The position numbers and the translations under genes were made by a program. From positions 124,001-188,000 of the forward strand of contig NW_026115922.1 of the NCBI RefSeq assembly GCF_001640805.2: 64,000 nucleotides of DNA. Direction: 5' to 3'. Positions 23,740 through 36,015 of the stretch are shown here, piece after piece. Source of the DNA: Lates calcarifer. Taxonomy: Eukaryota > Chordata > Actinopteri > Centropomidae. The notes under the pieces are model-generated. The model was given only the letters and a program-made list of their open reading frames with translations, searched no databases and had not been told where the DNA came from. The first letter of the stretch is position 1; the number at the start of each line of letters is the position of its first letter.

Positions 23740-24270
23740 ATCCTGTCTGTTTTCTTCCTCTTATCCGGGGTCAGGTCTCAGCAGAGTATTCCAGACCTTC
23801 CTCTCCCCAGGAACAGTTTTCAGCTCCTCCTGGAGGATCCTGAGGTGTCCCCAGACCAGATGGGATATATAATCCCTGCAGCGAGTTCTGGGTCCACCCT
23901 GTGGCCTCCTCCCAGTTCGGACATTGGGTCACTACCCAACAAACGAGATGAGGCAACCACTCGCTCCAAATCCAAAGGAAGCAGGAACTTTTCTGGCAGA
24001 GAACCACAGCCTCAGACTTGGAGGTGCTGAATCTCATTCTTGCTGCGTCACACTTAGATGCCAATCATCCCAGTGTATGCTGAAGGTCATGGTCTGGTGA
24101 AGAACAGAACCACGTTGTCTGATGTGACAGCAGCTAAAAACATGCTTTTACTTCCTTCTGAGAATACAAACACCCAGAAAACCCAGACCACCTTCAGAGG
24201 AAGGTGTCCAGGAGGATCCTGGTCAGATGCTGGAACCACCTGAACTGGCTCCTTTAGACAACAGGAACAG
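23740..24270 (-). mobile_element. LINE C-terminal remnant
   Basis: On the minus strand the pieces 'MRFSTSKSEAVVLCQK' (palm-thumb region) and 'LQGLYIPSGLGTPQDPPGG' (C-terminal region) of a fish LINE are joined with the middle missing. On the plus strand 24,205-24,290 carries a phrase common in this family ('GGTGTCCAGGAGGATCCTGG', then 'CTGGCTCCTTTAGACAACAG'). Same broad family and same orientation as the copy at 16.55-17.18 kb. Inactive. Confidence 0.65.
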
Positions 24271-25594
24271 TGGGTCTACTCCGAGCTCGTCATTCTAACT
24301 CTGAAGGCCTTTTCACACTGAGGGCTTTATTTTCACACAATGAATTCACACAATTTAGTTTTTTGAGTTGTTGTTTTTCTTAGTACTTTCACACAGAATG
24401 TCAATACTATGTGGCTAAAAAGCAATGACTTTTTTTTTTTCAAGAGGAGGTCGATTTTTCTGAGCTTTCACAGGATCCTGGTAGTTGATCTCCTGCTTCC
24501 TCAAATGCTGTGGTCACATCCCCGACAGGACCTCAGACTGTCCCACAAACATCCTGAAAAATCCATCGGTAACCGGCCACAGCTCCAGCTTCTGTATAAT
24601 CACAGGTGGCAGAAGTATCTCACATTTTCTGTCACACTGTTTGTGAAAAGGTCTTAGGGCTGAGCCCAGACACCCGACAGAGGGAACTTGTTCTTTGGGT
24701 TGTGAGGGTCGATCGACTGGTAAATGGAGAGCTTCACCTTTCAGCTTAGCTCCATCCTCACCACAAAGGTTTAGTACACACAGTATCTTCAGAAACTGAT
24801 GAGCTGTTGAGTTTTCAGTGGATGTTCGGCCATGAGACTGGATTTTACAATTTACGGCAACAACTAACTTTAGTAGCATTGATTTCCAGGTAACTAACCC
24901 TGTGTTAAGTTCACAGAGTCAGGAGGGACTGATTGTCCCACGTTACAGATGAAGCTGCTTTATGTTGCAACAAAACCTGAGTCACGTTCAACTTGTTTGT
25001 CAAACGACCCCCGAGTGAAACATCAGATTTCCATCATGTTTTCCATCGTCAGAGCTCTGAGCTCTGTTACTGACCTCACCTCTCTGTGTCTCCTTCTTCT
25101 GTGGTGGTGTAACGGCAGCGACTGGAGAATCAGCTGCTCATCACCCAGTCAGCTCATATTCACAGAGCAGCAGAGGAAGGAAACTTCACTCATGTTTTAT
25201 TGTGTTTTCTGGAGATTTCAGTGGAAACCTGACTTGTATCGCTCTGCTGAGCCGGCCTCATTTCCCAGTCCAGATCAATATTTTACCAGCACATGCTGCT
25301 CTCCTCTCTCCGGACACTTCATCTCCACCCAGCTCCAATTCCAGTGAAATTCAGTTTTACTTCAGCTTCTTATTTACAGTGTAAGAGGTGATGATCTTTG
25401 AGAATCTCATGATTCAATTTAGGAAATATTCTCTGGGGTGCTAGTTTCAGTGTTCAGTCCTTTCACACATGCACAGGACAAATAAACACAGCTGTATGTG
25501 TGAACACAAATGTAAAATCAGTCAAACCAAACATTAACCAGAGTTTATTCTGCAGCTTCCTGATGTAAAGTCTGTGTAATGTTCACTGATGAGT

Positions 25595-25825
25595 GGAGCA
25601 GGTCGAGCTCTTTCACTGGAAAAGTAGAGAGCTGCTGCTGCAGGGAAATCAGCTGTCTTCTCTCTCTGTGACTCCCCTGAGCTTCACTTTATATTTCACC
25701 TCCTGCCTCACCCCTCCTCACCCCCTCCCTCAGGAATGTGCCAAGGTTTTACCAGGTAACACTCCACCTTGGCTCAACAGGAACAACAACAACATGACCT
25801 CATTCAGTCCCTCAGCTACTGCTTA
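25595..25825. repeat. Duplicated 230-bp segment, copy B
   Basis: Partner of 21,870-22,105, 3.7 kb away in the same orientation. It ends in a short (GAT)n stretch. The shared blocks are unevenly conserved, and the pyrimidine-rich middle varies most. Confidence 0.65.
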
Positions 25826-26104
25826 TGATGATGATGATGATATATATTGACACCAGTTATTGTGCACCAGTGACTTGATTTAAATGATGCAACTCTCTCA
25901 TCTGTCAAAACATCACACTATAGGACCTGTTAGTCTCTGTAGCAGTATTGATCAGCTCTGAATCTTCAGTATTCCCTCTGTTTTCACTGAGCTGAGACTG
26001 AAGTCTGACTCACACTGAGAGATTTTTAAAATCTTAACCGATGTAGAAAACATGAGAGCACATACATGAGGACAGATCACATCAGATTGTCACAGTTGTG
26101 TTCT

Positions 26105-26290
26105 GATCAGCTAGTGTGTAATATTGAACATTTAATATTTATTGGGGCAGCTCTGATCGTCTTCAGAGCAGATCAGGGAGAATAAAATCAGTCTGAACAG
26201 ACCTCACACCACAGGAAATCTGATAAGATCATCTTTACAACCATCAGATAATCAGACCTGATGATCTTGTAGTGTGAACTCTGCTTAAAG
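26105..26290. mobile_element. Dispersed element, copy 1
   Basis: The core 'CTTCAGAGCAGATCAGGGAG', followed by 'TAAAATCAGTCTGAACA', 'CCTCACACCACAGGA' and 'CTTTACAACCATCAG', recurs at 54,115-54,260, 28 kb away in the same orientation. It has no coding capacity. I interpret it as a non-autonomous repeat of unknown class. Confidence 0.6.
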
Positions 26291-26627
26291 CTGAGGGAAG
26301 CTGCAGATTCAGGTGATGATTCTCTGCAGGTTCATCATGACCAGAGTCACATTTCACACATCGGATCATAAACTTCTACTTTAAAAACAGACAGAAGACG
26401 TGGGTTTACAGAAAAGATCTGCAGAGTGAACACGAGGGAACAACTCAGCACCTGAAGGAGACAAGAGCTGAGTCATGATCCTGCAGGAACACACACACAC
26501 ACACACACTTCCCGGAAACAGCGAGTGGTAGTGGTGATGGGAGGGGGTTATGCTTGTCTCCTCCCGGCTCTTCCCGGCAGTCAGACCCCTCATGAGATGC
26601 AGCGCACCACCATCTCTGAACTCTCTG

Positions 26628-26672
26628 ATTGGCTCTGCTGCGGCCAATCAGAGCGCAGCTGTGTCAACCAAT
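26628..26672. promoter_or_regulatory. Three closely spaced CCAAT boxes
   Basis: ATTGG at 26,628-26,632, CCAAT at 26,644-26,648 and CCAAT at 26,668-26,672 lie within 45 bp in a locally GC-richer stretch. NF-Y sites spaced like this are typical of promoters. I see no coding exon nearby, so a non-coding transcript or chance are both possible. Confidence 0.3.
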
Positions 26673-26803
26673 GAAATGCAGGGAAGAGATGAGAGGAGGA
26701 AGATGAAGAGATATTTCCCGTCATCGATGTTAGAGGACAGAGTGTGTTCTGTGTGTGTGTGTTCAGTGGTGACAGGACAGCAGATCAAACACAAATCTTA
26801 TCA

Positions 26804-26840
<37 letters not shown>

Positions 26841-29479
26841 AACAAACTAATATTGATCTGTTGCCCCCAAAAAACCACAGAGTTTCTCCAGTGAATCAGC
26901 CTCAGTTTTGAAACTCAGGACAGTTCAGGACTGATGTGTCATCCAGATGTTCTGAGCTCTGGGTTTGTTTTCACCTCTCAACAATCATCACCGGAGACAG
27001 AAAACCCTAATTTGGTTGAAGTAATTTCCTGTCAGAAGGAAAAGATGATCATTTATTATCTGTCTATCAGATCATCTTCAGGCAGAATTTTCAGTTTCTA
27101 TGAAAAATAAAGTTTTCCTGTGTTGAACTACAGAGAAAACATCAGTCTGTGTCTATATTTAGATTTATTCTATCAACCAGTGAGCAGTCTTATGTAATAT
27201 GCTATAACAGTCTTTAAATCATCTGGTTTCACAGACATATTAAAACAAACATCTGCATGTTGCTCACTCTCTGTTACACTGAAGGTTTTTTTAAAGCTGG
27301 AAAGTGAATTCGATCATTTCCAGGTCCTGATGTGACTTTAGGAAAATCTCAGTGTGGAGGGTTCGTACTGTACAACTGCACATTTTCTCCACATGGTGAT
27401 CTTTTATTTTCTTTAATGCCAGGAACCGTTGCTGAGAATGTGACTGTGTGATGGGAACAGCAGAGCAGAGTTTTCCAGAGTTTCCCAGAGTCAGGGAACC
27501 AGTCCTGAAGGTTTATCTGGATCCATCATGGAGTCTGGCACACTGGGTTAACAATAAGAGACACGTGAAAGAAAAAGAACCAAACATCCATAGAAACTTT
27601 TTAAATGATGACTATTGCAGATCAAACTTCTCCTTCATCTGAATCTGTTGATATCTTACAAATGCTTTTATCAAAACAGGCCTAAACACACAGCTTCTGT
27701 TGAATCCTGATGAATCTCAGTCCAGTGTTCGCTCTGTGTTTAGTCTCCTCTCCTGAGGGAAATCTTTGCCTGTTATCTGGTTAAAGTTTCTCTGGTGTCA
27801 GAGGATCACCAGACTCACATTTATCCTCTGGGGAGCAGGAATAAAGAGACATTGTAAGTTTTGAAGTGATTGGATTAGTATGTGTTTGTGTTTCTAATTT
27901 AAGGCCTCATTATAACAGTTTTCTGTTCTCGTGTTTCCACTTCAGAGGAAATTACATTGGCTTAAATTACAATGACCTTTATTCTAACCTCAACCTGATT
28001 TACCAACCTGGATTAAAATATTATGTATGGATTGAACAAAATAAGACGATAAGTATAGGACACTTTGATATTTCTATAAATGTCTAAATAGCATCAGAAT
28101 ATTTGCAGGTGTAAAGTACGGGGGCTACAGTTTGAAGCAGCTCACCAGGTAAGATGAGATCCTCAGGGTAGGTGTAAAACTTTTAATTTAAAGATGTGGT
28201 TAATTTAATGTTTTCTGTGAATAATTTGATACAGCCACAAGCACTGTGGACATAATTTATCTTTTAGTGTCTTTATCCTCTGTCATGCTTCAACTTGATT
28301 TACTTTGTGTTGACTTTGTTGGATATCTGGACAAGTCTTTGCTGTAAAATCTGATGATTTACTTTGTGTCCGTACAACATGAGTAACACAACAGCACACA
28401 CACTCCTCAAATCTCATCAGAGCAGTTTTGTTTGGAAACTCTTGCTGTGAGTGGAGACACGCTAACGAGTTGCAGATACGAGTGTGTGTTTGAGCAGAGT
28501 TTTCCAGGCAGCCCTCGGTAGTTTTATCAGAGGAAACTGGGCTCTCAGCAGGTCGGGGTTTACAGGTCCCACACTGACTCATCTTTCACCACCAGCGACG
28601 CTAAACACACACGGCCTCTGGAAATATTGTCACCGTCGTCGTGGAAACGCTCGTAAAAGGCCAAAAACTGCTTCGATTTTTCTGGCTCTCCCCAGTTTAG
28701 GTTTGTGAGTGTTGCTAAAATAAAAATATAACAAGCAATTACTTCACAGGGACTGGATGCTTTCAGGTTCTCAGTATACACAGCAGAAGCCTTTATAGTG
28801 GAGTCTCAGTGTTTCCAGCAGCAGCAGCAGGGGTGGAGTAATGATGGGGCCCCAACATGAAGAGGGTCCCCACAAAGCTGCAAATCAAAACACTGCTTTT
28901 ATTTGTAATTTTGAAAATGTATGTTATTAATAAAATGAATAATAAATAGTGCAACCACCCACATAAAGTAATTACACTGATATTCTGGATTTTCAGATGG
29001 ACAAATAACAATTATGTGATTTTGTTTCTAAACAAGTAAAACCAGGCGACTGACACGGAAAATAAAGACACGTGTGGGTGTTGTCATTCCCTGGGTCGAT
29101 GGTATGAAGACAGATGTAATGCCGATATTACAGGTTGAGTAATAATTTACTTATGAAGCAAATAATGTAAAAACAGAAAATTCCATATGAAATCAACTTC
29201 TCTTTAGGACCTTCCACCTGCTGCTCAGACTCTATGAACGTTTAAATCCTCAGGATGTTTGTTCATATTGTTGCTTGTAATGAACTGTGTGGCCTGTAGG
29301 TGGCGCTGTAGCAGCTCTTAACTGAATTAATGAATCATAAGTCGTTCAAACAAACATGAAATAGAAGCTTTATTTGCAAACAGACTGCAGCTTGTCAACA
29401 TGTGTGTTTTTCTGTTGGTGGAGGTCAGCTGATCGATCAGCTCTAAGACCTGGACCACACACAAACACACACACTGGTC

Positions 29480-29719
29480 CAGCTATACTTTTGAGGACCG
29501 TCACTGACATAATGCCCAACAGCAACCGTTACACCCCAACTCTAACCTAAACCTGATTCTAACCTGAAACTAAGTCTGAACCTTCAGACAGTTCTGTGAA
29601 ATAAATCAAGATCGACTAAAATGTCTTCACAATGAAGAATGTCCTGCAGTGCAGAATTGTCCTCGCAGTGCAGACATGTCCTTACTATGATGATTTGAAA
29701 TTTGATGATTGGTACTGGG

Positions 29720-29759
<40 letters not shown>

Positions 29760-29760
29760 C
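29480..29760. repeat. Dispersed repeat with degenerate CCTAA-type units, copy 2
   Basis: Same motif order as 830-1,020: 'TTTGAGGACCG', a run of 'TCTAACCTAAACC' variants, 'TGTCTTCACAA', then a (CA)n tail at about 29,724-29,758. Confidence 0.5.
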
Positions 29761-30571
29761 GGAAAGCCTCTCATTTACTGTAAATAGCTCAGCTGTTACA
29801 CAACAACTGACCAATTATACACACAAACACACTCATCCTGTACTGTATGTTCTGTGCTCTGAGTTGACACACACACCGACAGTCTGTACAAAGGTTTCCT
29901 GCAGAGAGGACAGTCTTCATCATCATCATCATCATCATCATCATCTTCATCATCATTATCATCTCTAAGTCTTCGAAGCTGTAATTTAAAAAAAGAAATT
30001 GCAAGTCAGCTGCTGAACCTTTCAAATCTATCTCACCATCTTCATCAGCAGAAGGAAAATTAACAACAATATATACTGTTGATCGATCAATCAATCTAAA
30101 CCCCTCAGATTTATCTTGTGATGCACAAACCGGAGTGGCTTTTACTGTGAAGCTTTAAGACATTTTACCTTTGTGTTCCCAGTTCAGAGCAGCAGACTGA
30201 TCATACTCAGTCTGACCACAGGGTGGCAGCAGAGTTCTGTTTTATTAGAAGAACAAGAACACACGGTGCAACAAATGGAGAAGAATCAACTGTGTATGAT
30301 GAAATATTACAACTTAAATTAAGCAAAAGCAAATTAAAAGAATAAATAAAAAACAGAAGCTCCCATAAATAATATTTAAAAAATAAGAAACAATTGCTGT
30401 TTTGAGTTTTTCAGGAGAATAATGTATCAACATACTTTATGTATATATTGTTTCTCTGTAGCTATAACTTACAATCAGGAGTGAATCTGTATCAGAACTG
30501 ATTAATCACAGTGTTGAAGGAAAACAGAATGAGATTTCTTTGAAGCTTTACTTTTTACTTCAAATTTACAC

Positions 30572-30574
<3 letters not shown>

Positions 30575-30626
<52 letters not shown>
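30575..30626. repeat. Compound (TA)n(GA)n microsatellite
   Basis: About 15 TA dinucleotides directly followed by about 11 GA dinucleotides. Confidence 0.95.
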
Positions 30627-30627
<1 letters not shown>

Positions 30628-32019
30628 TACTCATAGAGTTTGAAAACAACACTGTTTTGCCTACTGTTTTTTCTGTTGGATTTATTACTGTACAGGAACA
30701 CAGTGTTTCTGTTTCCTAGCAGAAAAACATGGGCTCACACCCAACAGTAACACAGTGAGCAGTAATTTCACACATTCACCACCAGGTGGCAGCAGAATTG
30801 TTTCCTTTATCAGCTCCCAGGATGTTGGTTTATGTTTAATAAGCAGAAAAAGTTATGGAGAAAAGCACCATTAAACCAGAAGACTGATGTTTTTATGGTT
30901 AAAAACTGGATCCGGATTCTCAGATACTCCACAGATCATTATAGACTTCTGGTCTCACAGCTGTAACCTATAAATCTCATGTGATATTTGCTTGTTCTCT
31001 GACATGTGGGTTGTATTTTTGATCTTTGAAGTGTATTGCCTATTTTATTGGTCCTTTTTATGATTTGACTTCTATCTAATGAATTTAGCATGTTGTGTCA
31101 CTCATCTCATCTTGGAACATGTTTAGTATTTTGTTCTTGTGTTACGTTGTGTGTCATTTATATGTTTATATGTCTGCTGTGAGCTGTTACTTTTCATGCT
31201 GTTTGTTTCTTCTGTGGGTATTTATACAGAATATCTGCAGAGCTTGAAAAGTTGTTTGTCTCAAAAAGGCCTCAGAAGATTTTAAAAAGTCTGACGTGTT
31301 GTTTACAAAAGCCTTAAATAGTTTTCATGCCTGCTGCAGACAGTAATGTCAGTTATAACCTTTGTACAAACTTGTTTAAATAATTCTATATTTTAAAATT
31401 TGTAAATCTGTCCATTATAATTAGGATAATTATTAAAGAACACACATTGAGAACACAACAGGTGTTGATGTTTCCACGTGTTTGTTAATTGTGTGACTGT
31501 GATGATGTTGGTATTCAGGTTCATTGTTTCTCTGAGCGGTGCATTACAGGACCAGAGGTGTTTTCTGTACAACAGCGCTGTTTTTATTCAGTTTCTTCAC
31601 ATGAGAATAGTTTCCATTTACCCACAAAACAAATGTGAAGCCACAGAACAGAGCATCACTGGGACTCCAGTCACAGTTTATCCAAAATAACAGCCAAGGA
31701 CGAAAGAGGATGAAACAACCTTCAGCCTTTAAAAAAAACCCTGTTAATGATGTTTCTCTGCTGTTTAAATGATCCTCAGATCACACTCATATTACACATT
31801 AGATTTCTGATGTGGATATTTTCAAATATCCTAGAATTTTATTTGATTTAAAGCAAAATAAATTAACATTAATTAAAAAGGCTTTCCATTTGAATTACAT
31901 ACTTGGAAGGTTTTAAAACCATATTTAGACTTTAATCCGGGGAGATGAGTTTTACAGGAAATAAAACTGAAGAGTTAAAAAAAAATTTAAATGTGAGATA
32001 TTCCAGGTTCCCCAAACCT

Positions 32020-32260
32020 TTCCAGTCACCTGACCCTGCTTCTCTCTGCACACCTGTCCTCAGTCAGACACACCTGTTCCTTATTTCCTCATCAAACCCC
32101 ACAGTATATAAACCAGCCCGTTTGAGTCCCTGTCTCTGATTGTCAGTGTTGTTTGATGCTGTTGTGTTCCAGCTCCTGACCTGTAAACCTGCCTCTTACC
32201 TGTCACCTGTTCTGGTGGATTTGTTGATCTGGTTGATCTGTTTTCAAACCAAAAACAATC
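32020..32260. mobile_element. Possible LTR-like or dispersed element fragment
   Basis: 'CACACCTGTTCCTTATTTCC' followed by a TATA-type box in 'ACAGTATATAAACCAGCCCG', then 'GTCCCTGTCTCTGATTG', resembles promoter-bearing ends of fish LTR retrotransposons. A loosely similar stretch lies at about 20,440-20,620. No repeat boundaries or coding regions were recognised. Confidence 0.25.
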
Positions 32261-34460
32261 GAGGCCACAAGCATTTCCAGACATTTTTCCATTTCACAGA
32301 AATTGTAATTCTTTACAGACAACAACAACCCTGCAAAGGATAAGCTAGGAGGTATGGATGGATGGATGGTGGTGTGGCCACCATTTTACAGTCAGTGCAC
32401 AGCCCGTCAGTTGAACAGGCAGAAGCTGTCTATAGGAAAGCATAAAGTTCAGTCTATTGTATGTTACAAAATAGTTTCTAATAAATCAGTTGATAATAAA
32501 TATTTACTTGGGAGAAAATTCAAAATCTGGAATTCCACAACAGATTACAAAATCGACACAGCCAACTAAACTCTTTCCCTATAACTGGTTTAATATTATG
32601 TACAGTGTCATTCTGCTCATATGAAGTTATTAGGAAACGACCAAGTCCAGAAAATTGGTTGACATTTCCCCCCAATAAAGACACAATCCTATGGTTGGAC
32701 TGTGGCTTTAAAACAATGACTTCTGTCCAGGTGAAGATGGTTATCATGAGAAACCAGCACTGACGTTGGGTGGGAAATAAACCATGAGTGGATCCATCCA
32801 TCTGAACTCCTCCAGAGGTTTTGTGAAGCTAAAACAACTTGTAATATTGCTACTTACACAGTTGTACAATGCACATCCACTACAGGTACTTTCAGTGTTT
32901 TGCCATTCGAACTACAGCAGTGTTTTTTTTTTTGCCTCTGGTGAAACAGTCTGAACATTATGAATCACTAAAATAAAGCAGCACCAGTTTTAGTACAAAC
33001 TCCAGGGAACCACAGTTTTTATGTGGCTTGACATTTAAATCTCACACTAATGAAAATGTAGCTGCATTAATGTGGCCAGGTTATAAACAGCTGCTGAGAC
33101 AGAAAAATAAAAAGCTGTTACAGTGATTTCCTGTGACTCTGTTTTCTCTCCTGCAGTCCCGACGCTCCCTACAAACAAAGTGCAGCCATTTTTAATATTG
33201 CTAAAGCCAGAGTGATGTGAACAGGGAGGTGTGGAGATGTTTCAGACACAAAATGTGTTAAAAAGCTTTTTACAGTCAAATTAAACACATGGAGGATTTT
33301 TTCCAAAAGTGCATAAAATGTGATCAGCATGGATGCTCTGCTAAACAACAGGTCTGAGGAGGTTTTCAGGATGAACATGTGCTTATCGGATCTCTGCCTC
33401 TAGTTTGTTTGTGCTTCAAAAAGTTTTAAGCTCACTTATGTTCAGGTAATATACAAAAAACCGTCAAGTAAAGTGGTAGGAAAGGCATTTTAAATATACA
33501 GCGACTGCACACACAACGTACACTCCTCTTTTTTACAGCCATGTTCTCCAGAGTCAGATGTTTCAGGTGGATCTCAGTGTAGAGATTAATCCTGGACACA
33601 AGATGAGGAAGATTCTGATAAATTTCAACCTGGTCTGTTTCCCATAAATATCTTCTATTGTGGCTCTGTGGGCAGTGCTAACTTTACACCCTCCACCTCC
33701 GCTGTACAGATTCAGGGAAAAGCATCTAAACCCAACAAGCTACCCAGATCCAACATGTAAATCAGACCTGGAGCTCAATGCTAGGCTAACATTTACCCCC
33801 TGCTGCTAAGCTATAAGCTAAACACATCCTGCATAGGTCTCACTGCTGGACACACAAAGATAAAACCAAAATCCATCTGACTCTGGAGGTGCTTCCTAAT
33901 GATCCCAACATATTGGACCGTTGCTTTAAATCATGTACACAGTTCCCACAGCGGCATGCTTCCACCGCTGCTCCATCAGCAGCCACATGTTGATGCTAAC
34001 AGATGTTTTCTCCAATGAGTCTGACAGATGAAAACAGAGTGGAAGGCCGGCTTGTGCTTGTGGAAATCATTAAAGCCTTTATAAAGGTTCCTGGTGTGTT
34101 AACATGAGAGCGTCTGCTGTTTCCACTGCAGTCCATCAGCTCATCAGACCACCTAACACTCCACTGTCAGTGTGTTTCTGTGGAGGGTGAAGACAGTTTT
34201 CCTGTTCATCTAATGACAGCAGGAAGCAGAGTCGACTCAGCTGAAAACATCCTGTCGTTTAAGGTCACAACCACCAAGAAGGGAATCATAATGGAAATGT
34301 TATTACTCTTATTAGATAAAGGAATACTTCACTGCTTTCCTCACTTATCTGATCATCTTTCTAATGGCTGCATTTATGATCAATATGCGGTCAGAAGTCA
34401 TCAAGACTGCCACAGGATGTGGTCGCTGAGATCCAAAAATTAAACCAGTGCTCTCATTGG

Positions 34461-34475
34461 CCACCAGGGGGCAGC
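34461..34475 (+). promoter_or_regulatory. CTCF-like motif
   Basis: 'CCACCAGGGGGCAGC' is an essentially perfect match to the CTCF core. Related motifs are at 30,216-30,230 and 30,779-30,793 ('CCACCAGGTGGCAGC'). Such motifs are also spread by repeats in fish genomes. Confidence 0.45.
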
Positions 34476-36015
34476 AACCAGACTGCATGTGGGAAATGCT
34501 GCTGCCAATAAGTGAACATCTGATGGGAACTGAGATGATGCCTGAGAGACATAATAATGCTGAATTACCCAAACTGATTTCCATCTCATGCTGTGGGCTT
34601 TGCTTTGTTTCTCAGTAAAATGAATAAATGCCAAGAGTATTTAGAGATTCAAAAGGGTAAAGCGTAGGTAAAAGGGATATTTGAAAACTTGAGGGTAGGC
34701 AGTTGGTACGTTCATGAAAAAAAGGAACAGAAACACAAGTCAACATAACAGTAAAATGATGTAACTACTATTAAATCAACATTTCTTCAATCAACAAGAC
34801 AAACTGCCACTTAAAAATGAGTGGGACAGATTTATCACTTGCTACTGATCGGTCAGGACAAAACAAAACAACACGTCAAAGAGAAAAGTTTGTAATTTAC
34901 TGGATTGAAATGAGGATGTTTAATTTTCGACTGTTGCTTTCCAGCCGTAACAGTGGCCATTTTTTAGTTTGTTCTCTACTTTACATATGTTGTTTTGACA
35001 TTTGTAAGACAAAAATTTAAGCCTGCTCAAACACAACACAGACTTTAGCATGCTAAAACATTAGCCACACAAATGTTGGTTGATTGTGTAGCTATTTGTG
35101 TAATTGAGTTGGGGTTTGGTGGTTGTATCTAAAGTTCTGCTACCAGGCTTGAACCCAACAGGTTCCAACAAAGCATCGAGATGTCTTGTCGGTTTCAGGT
35201 TAGTTATTAGAACTGAGACACAGGTAAAACAAAATACAACAAAACCAAACGGGGTGGAGGCCAAGGGAAAGAGAGATATTGGTGAAAACCTGTCAGAGAG
35301 GGTCGTAGTCATTAAACTCTGGTCTTTGTTTGGTTCTGGGTTTGGTGTCATGTCTTGCAAGGAGATTCATGACGCAGAGAAAGAGTGTAGCCAATGTGCT
35401 GCATTAGCCTGCCATGCTAACAGTCAGTAAATGATGAAATGAATATACAGCTTTCAGATCAGGTTCTGATCTAAGTCAGGCTTGGGTCTACAGGTTTGGG
35501 TCTTAGTATTTGTCCACTGCAGAGCTTGACTTTAAACAGAAAAATATATTTTCTCTGTGAATATGTTGTATATTTGAAGGACCTTTGCTCGTCTAAATAA
35601 GGGTTACATTCAGGATTAGCCCAACATTCACAATAAAATCAGTGGAGTATTCCTTTATTACAGTATTGTTGGGATGATTGTTAATGGTGGCAACGGCTGA
35701 ACATGTAAAATAGTATTTTGGGGCCACAAACACAATCCAGTTCAGGGCCACGAGGACCCCGAGGCCCTGGTATAAATATTCCAGTTTCCATTATCAGTCA
35801 AATCTTGTTATTTTGTTCCTCTGGGCTTCAATGTTCAGACAGACAGACAGAAGAGGAGCGCCACCAAAGAAGAAGACCTGTCTTCACTGATTGAGAGTCA
35901 GGGTAAGATGGGAGGGGGAGTCTCTATGGGAGTCATCAGCAGACTCCCCCTCCCTCCTGCCACCTCCTCCTCTGCTGTTTCCACAGCGAGTCCGCTGCCG
36001 CCGCCACCGTTCGCT

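Larger units (their letters stand above)
18000..36015. other. Gene-poor interval between the GIMAP array and DIRAS1
   Basis: No supported coding exon. It contains an ATC/CAC repeat (19,584-19,670), GT/CA runs (about 19,749-19,784, 20,125-20,150, 20,324-20,344, 26,490-26,509, 26,806-26,836 and 29,724-29,758), a duplicated 230-bp segment (21,870-22,105 and 25,595-25,825) and a LINE remnant (23,740-24,270). It also holds a dispersed element (26,105-26,290), a CCAAT cluster (26,628-26,672), a second CCTAA-type repeat (29,480-29,720), a TA/GA repeat (30,575-30,626) and CTCF-like motifs. The part next to 36,016 probably includes the DIRAS1 3' UTR, whose end I cannot place. Confidence 0.55.
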
